64,000 nt of DNA, taken from UBA10649 sp963842725. GTDB lineage: Bacteria; Actinomycetota; Actinomycetes; S36-B12. The stretch spans positions 457,014 to 521,013 of the forward strand of contig CAWJHN010000003.1 of the NCBI GenBank assembly GCA_963842725.1. The letters are read 5' to 3'. A model generated the notes under the pieces. That model made no database searches. It worked only from the letters and a program-made list of their open reading frames with translations, and had not been told where the DNA came from. The translations under genes were made by a program, and so were the position numbers. Positions 61,413 through 64,000 of this stretch are shown one piece after another (within the stretch, counting starts at the first letter, position 1; the number at the start of each line of letters is the position of its first letter).

Positions 61413-61878
61413 TGTGGATTCGATACTAAAGAAGCACCCCCGCGCGGGGCGCGACGCACTCATCCCGATCCTGCAGGAAGTCCAGGATAATCAGGGCTAT
61501 CTTTCTCGCGAAGCGGTTGTCCGCATCGGCAAGCACCTCAATCTTCCGACCACAAAAATTTTCGGGGTTGCGACCTTTTACAACCAGTTCCGCTTTCAGC
61601 CTAAAGGCAAGTATCACGTCACGGTTTGCCGGGGAACTGCCTGCCACGTCAAAGGATCCAACCGGGTGCTGGAAATGGCGCAGAAACTGCTAAAGCTGAA
61701 GCCGGGTCAGACATCCAGAGACCGCCTGTTCAGTCTGGAAACTGTTGCCTGCATGGGTGCCTGCGGATTGTCGCCGGTGATGAACCTTAACGGCGAGTTT
61801 TACGCCAAAGTCACGCCCCAGAAGCTGGTCAAAATCATACAGGAATGTAGGGAAATGGAGTCTAAGAATGGCCGCTAA
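61405..61878 (+). CDS. nuoE: NuoE/HydC-like [2Fe-2S] subunit
   Basis: A 157-residue thioredoxin-like ferredoxin subunit. The four cluster cysteines are in VCRGTACHVKGS (C-x4-C) and ETVACMGACGLSPV (C-x3-C). The N-terminal helical region DALIPILQEVQDNQGYLSRE is standard. With NuoF it forms the diaphorase module found in complex I, NAD-linked hydrogenases and formate dehydrogenases. The context (Rex, no other nuo gene before it) suggests a soluble NADH-linked enzyme. Overlaps both neighbours. Confidence 0.92.
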   Translation: MNDVDSILKKHPRAGRDALIPILQEVQDNQGYLSREAVVRIGKHLNLPTTKIFGVATFYNQFRFQPKGKYHVTVCRGTACHVKGSNRVLEMAQKLLKLKPGQTSRDRLFSLETVACMGACGLSPVMNLNGEFYAKVTPQKLVKIIQECREMESKNGR

Positions 61879-64000
61879 TACTGATACTGCAATCATAGAT
61901 GGTGCCGGCAAATGCTGGATCAATTTTAGTGAAATATCCGACACCCTGCTGAAGGATCTCAAAGCCGACCTCTTTGTCAACGCGAGGGCCAAAGGTCCCG
62001 GGGAACTGGCGGCTGTGCTGGCTTCACTCAGGCGTGATGCGGTGGCGCAGCCCGTGATTTTCGTGGGCGCAGGCACATGCGGCTTGGGCGCCGGAGCCGG
62101 CAAAACCCTTGCAGCCGTCCGGGAATTCCTGGCACAGCACAAAATTAAGGCGGATGTCGTTGAAGTCGGCTGCAACGGCATGTGTTCTGACGAGCCGATC
62201 ATGGACATTCAGGTCCCCGGCCGCGCGCGCGTGAGTTTCAGCACGGTCACGGCCGACAAGGTACCGGAGCTACTTGATGCGGTGCTGCTGCAGAACAGCG
62301 TTCCTACCGAATTGGTTCTTGGCCAGTATCGCGCGGGCAGCGCCAAGTCCTGGGACGGGATTGCAAACCTCGACGCGCATCCGTTCCTTGCGCGCCAGGT
62401 TCGCGTAGTGCTTGCTTCCAGCGGCATCATCGATCCCGGCAACATTCATGAATACATAGCGCACGGCGGCTATGGTTCGATCGCAAAAGTTTTAAGAACG
62501 ATGACGCCGGATGCGGTCTGCGATCTGATCGAGCAGAGCGGACTCCGCGGACGCGGCGGCGGAGGTTTTCCTACCGGCAAAAAGTGGAAATTTGCGCGGG
62601 CTGCCGTAGCCGATCAGAAATACCTGATCTGCAACGCCGACGAAGGGGATCCCGGCGCATTCATGGATCGAGCGGTCTGTGAAAGCGATCCGCACCGGCT
62701 GCTCGAGGGCATGCTGATTGCAGCCTACGCTATCGGCGCCAGCAAAGCGTACGTCTATATCCGCGCGGAGTACCCGCTGGCGATCCAGCGGCTCAGCGAG
62801 GCGTTCGAGCAGGCGTCCGCCTGCGGCTTGATCGGCTATAACATCCTCGACAGCGGCGTGGATTTCTCGATAAAAATGAAAATGGGCGCCGGCGCATTTG
62901 TGTGCGGCGAAGAGACGGCGCTGATCCACTCGATCGCGAGGGAAGCCGCGGCATGCCGCGGCCTCGTCCTCCGTTCCCCGCAGTCCAGGGTTTGTTCGGC
63001 AAACCCACCGTCATCAACAACGTCGGAGACGCGGGCCAATGTGGCTGATCATCCTGGAATCGTGGCGCCGGAATGGTTCGAGCGATCGGCACCAAAGGGC
63101 AAGGGAACTAAGGTGTTCTCGCTTTCCGGCTGGTCTAACAGCACCGGACTGGTGGAGTTCGGGATGGGAGCCTCGTCTGCCTGAAGTCGTGGTCGACATC
63201 GGCGGCGGCATTCCCGGGGGCAGCAAGAGTTCAAGGCCGCTCAGATCGGCGGCCCCTCCGGGGCTGCGTGCCTGAGGCGGCCATCCGGCTTCTGGCGGTC
63301 GGATTACGAAGTCACTGAAGGCACTTCGGCACCATCATGGGTTCGGGGGGACTGGTCGTATTCGACGACCCCACCTGCATGGTCGATCTTGCCCGGTACT
63401 TCATGGAGTTCATCCAGCGACTGAGAGCTGCGGCAAGTGCATTCCCTGCCGTGAGGGACGCGGCGCCTCCTGGAAATTCTGGAGGCCATACACGTCCGCG
63501 CCATAAGGAGAGCGATCTGGACGCTCTCTTGCGCGTGCAGGGCATCGTGCACCTGAAGAAGCTTGCCGAGACCATCCGGTCCACCAGCCTGTGCGGACTG
63601 GGTCAGACGGCGCCGAATCCGGTGTTGTCCACTCTGAGTGGTTCCGTGACGAGTATGAGGCGCACATCTTCGAGCGCCGCTGCCCGTCCGGGTCGTGCAA
63701 GGACCTTGTCGGAGCGCCCTGCCAGAACGGTTGTCCGGTCGGCACCGAGGTCTGGCGCTATGTGGCGCATATCGCGCGCGGCGAGTACGACGACGCCTAC
63801 CGCGTGATCCGCGAAGCCAACCCGTTTCCTTCCGCCTGTGCCCGCGTTTGCCACCATCCGTGTGAACAGGTTTGCCGTGCGGGCGCGACCGGAGGCGAGC
63901 CTATCGCTATCCGGACGCTGAAGCGCTTTGTGGTCGACAGCGTGGTTGCGCCCGGCAAGATCGCGATTGTGCCCGCAGGCCGGACGCAGCGCGCATCGCC
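61868..64000 (+). CDS. nuoF: NuoF/HydB-like flavoprotein with probable GltD-like C-terminal fusion; partial, frameshifted after 62,935
   Basis: Residues 1-120 form a thioredoxin-like ferredoxin domain (AGTCGLGAGAG, VEVGCNGMCSDEP). The NuoF core follows: SGLRGRGGGGFPTGKKWKFA (NADH/FMN), CNADEGDPGAFMDRAVCE and MGAGAFVCGEETAL. After about 62,935 the frame changes repeatedly, but INNV, GTKVFSLSG, GTIMGSGGLVVFDD, ESCGKCIPCREG (4Fe-4S ligands) and STSLCGLGQTAPNPVLSTL can all be read. Then comes CQNGCPVGTEVWRYVAHIAR, SACARVCHHPCEQVC and IAIRTLKRFVVD, the N-terminal Fe-S part of a GltD/NfnB-like flavoprotein. Cut by the window end. Expected role: NADH or NADPH oxidation coupled to another redox module. 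Confidence 0.8.

Noticed and set aside
54493..64000. Horizontal transfer of a cytochrome/hydrogenase-type island into the actinobacterium
   Set aside because: No mobility genes or att repeats at the join, a housekeeping-like gene is cut in half, and translation signals differ throughout; chimera explains more.

Overview
The window joins two unrelated kinds of DNA. Positions 1 to about 54,460 are GC-rich actinobacterial chromosome: GTG starts and GTGA/ATGA stop-start overlaps are common, the gene content is typical (BldC, DUF3073, DUF3151, an F420-type DUF385 enzyme, split PurS/PurQ/PurL, a sterol-carrier-like gene after purL), and many genes have a TANNNT hexamer ending exactly 6-7 nt before the start codon, which suggests leaderless transcripts. 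I cannot name the genus. Positions about 54,490 to 64,000 have lower GC, Shine-Dalgarno-led genes and quite different content (PpiC/SurA-like foldase, tetraheme and about 14-heme c-type cytochromes, NHL-repeat protein, XRE/two-CW regulator, Rex-NuoE-NuoF). That points to an Acidobacteriota- or Desulfobacterota-like Gram-negative anaerobe. The switch falls inside a truncated acetyltransferase motif, so the contig is most likely an assembly chimera.

Actinobacterial part. 0.1-9.3 kb: aminotransferase start, frameshifted acyl-CoA dehydrogenase-like gene, secreted trypsin-like protease, SDR, pyrE, DinB/DedA, TrmH/MFS, class II aldolase fba and DUF3151. 9.3-30 kb: de novo purine synthesis, with purA, purD-purB-purC, purS-purQ-purL, purF-purM. 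A complete polyamine-type ABC importer (potA, substrate-binding protein, two permeases) sits between purL and purF. A three-copy 56-bp repeat carrying overlapping mini-ORFs lies between purB and purC. 30-32.7 kb: DUF3073, branched-chain amino-acid dehydrogenase, bldC and an acyltransferase, a neighbourhood also known from Streptomyces. 32.7-36.2 kb: a PspC-type envelope-stress module with a LuxR-family two-component system. 36.2-54 kb: accessory genes, including a SulP transporter, two secreted nucleases flanking a PPK2, several secreted proteins, a LuxR regulator and a rifamycin ADP-ribosyltransferase (arr).

Second part. A minus-strand block (PpiC, tetraheme cytochrome, NHL protein, multiheme cytochrome) looks like an exported electron-transfer gene cluster. 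A degraded REP-associated transposase precedes rex, which has an excellent Rex operator overlapping its promoter. rex is translationally linked to nuoE and to a nuoF-like gene that appears fused to a glutamate-synthase-small-subunit-like domain and runs off the window. Many genes here, and three in the actinobacterial part, carry single-base frameshifts. The four whose base context I worked out in full (three actinobacterial, one XRE regulator) lie in G or C runs, so base-call error is a better explanation than gene decay.
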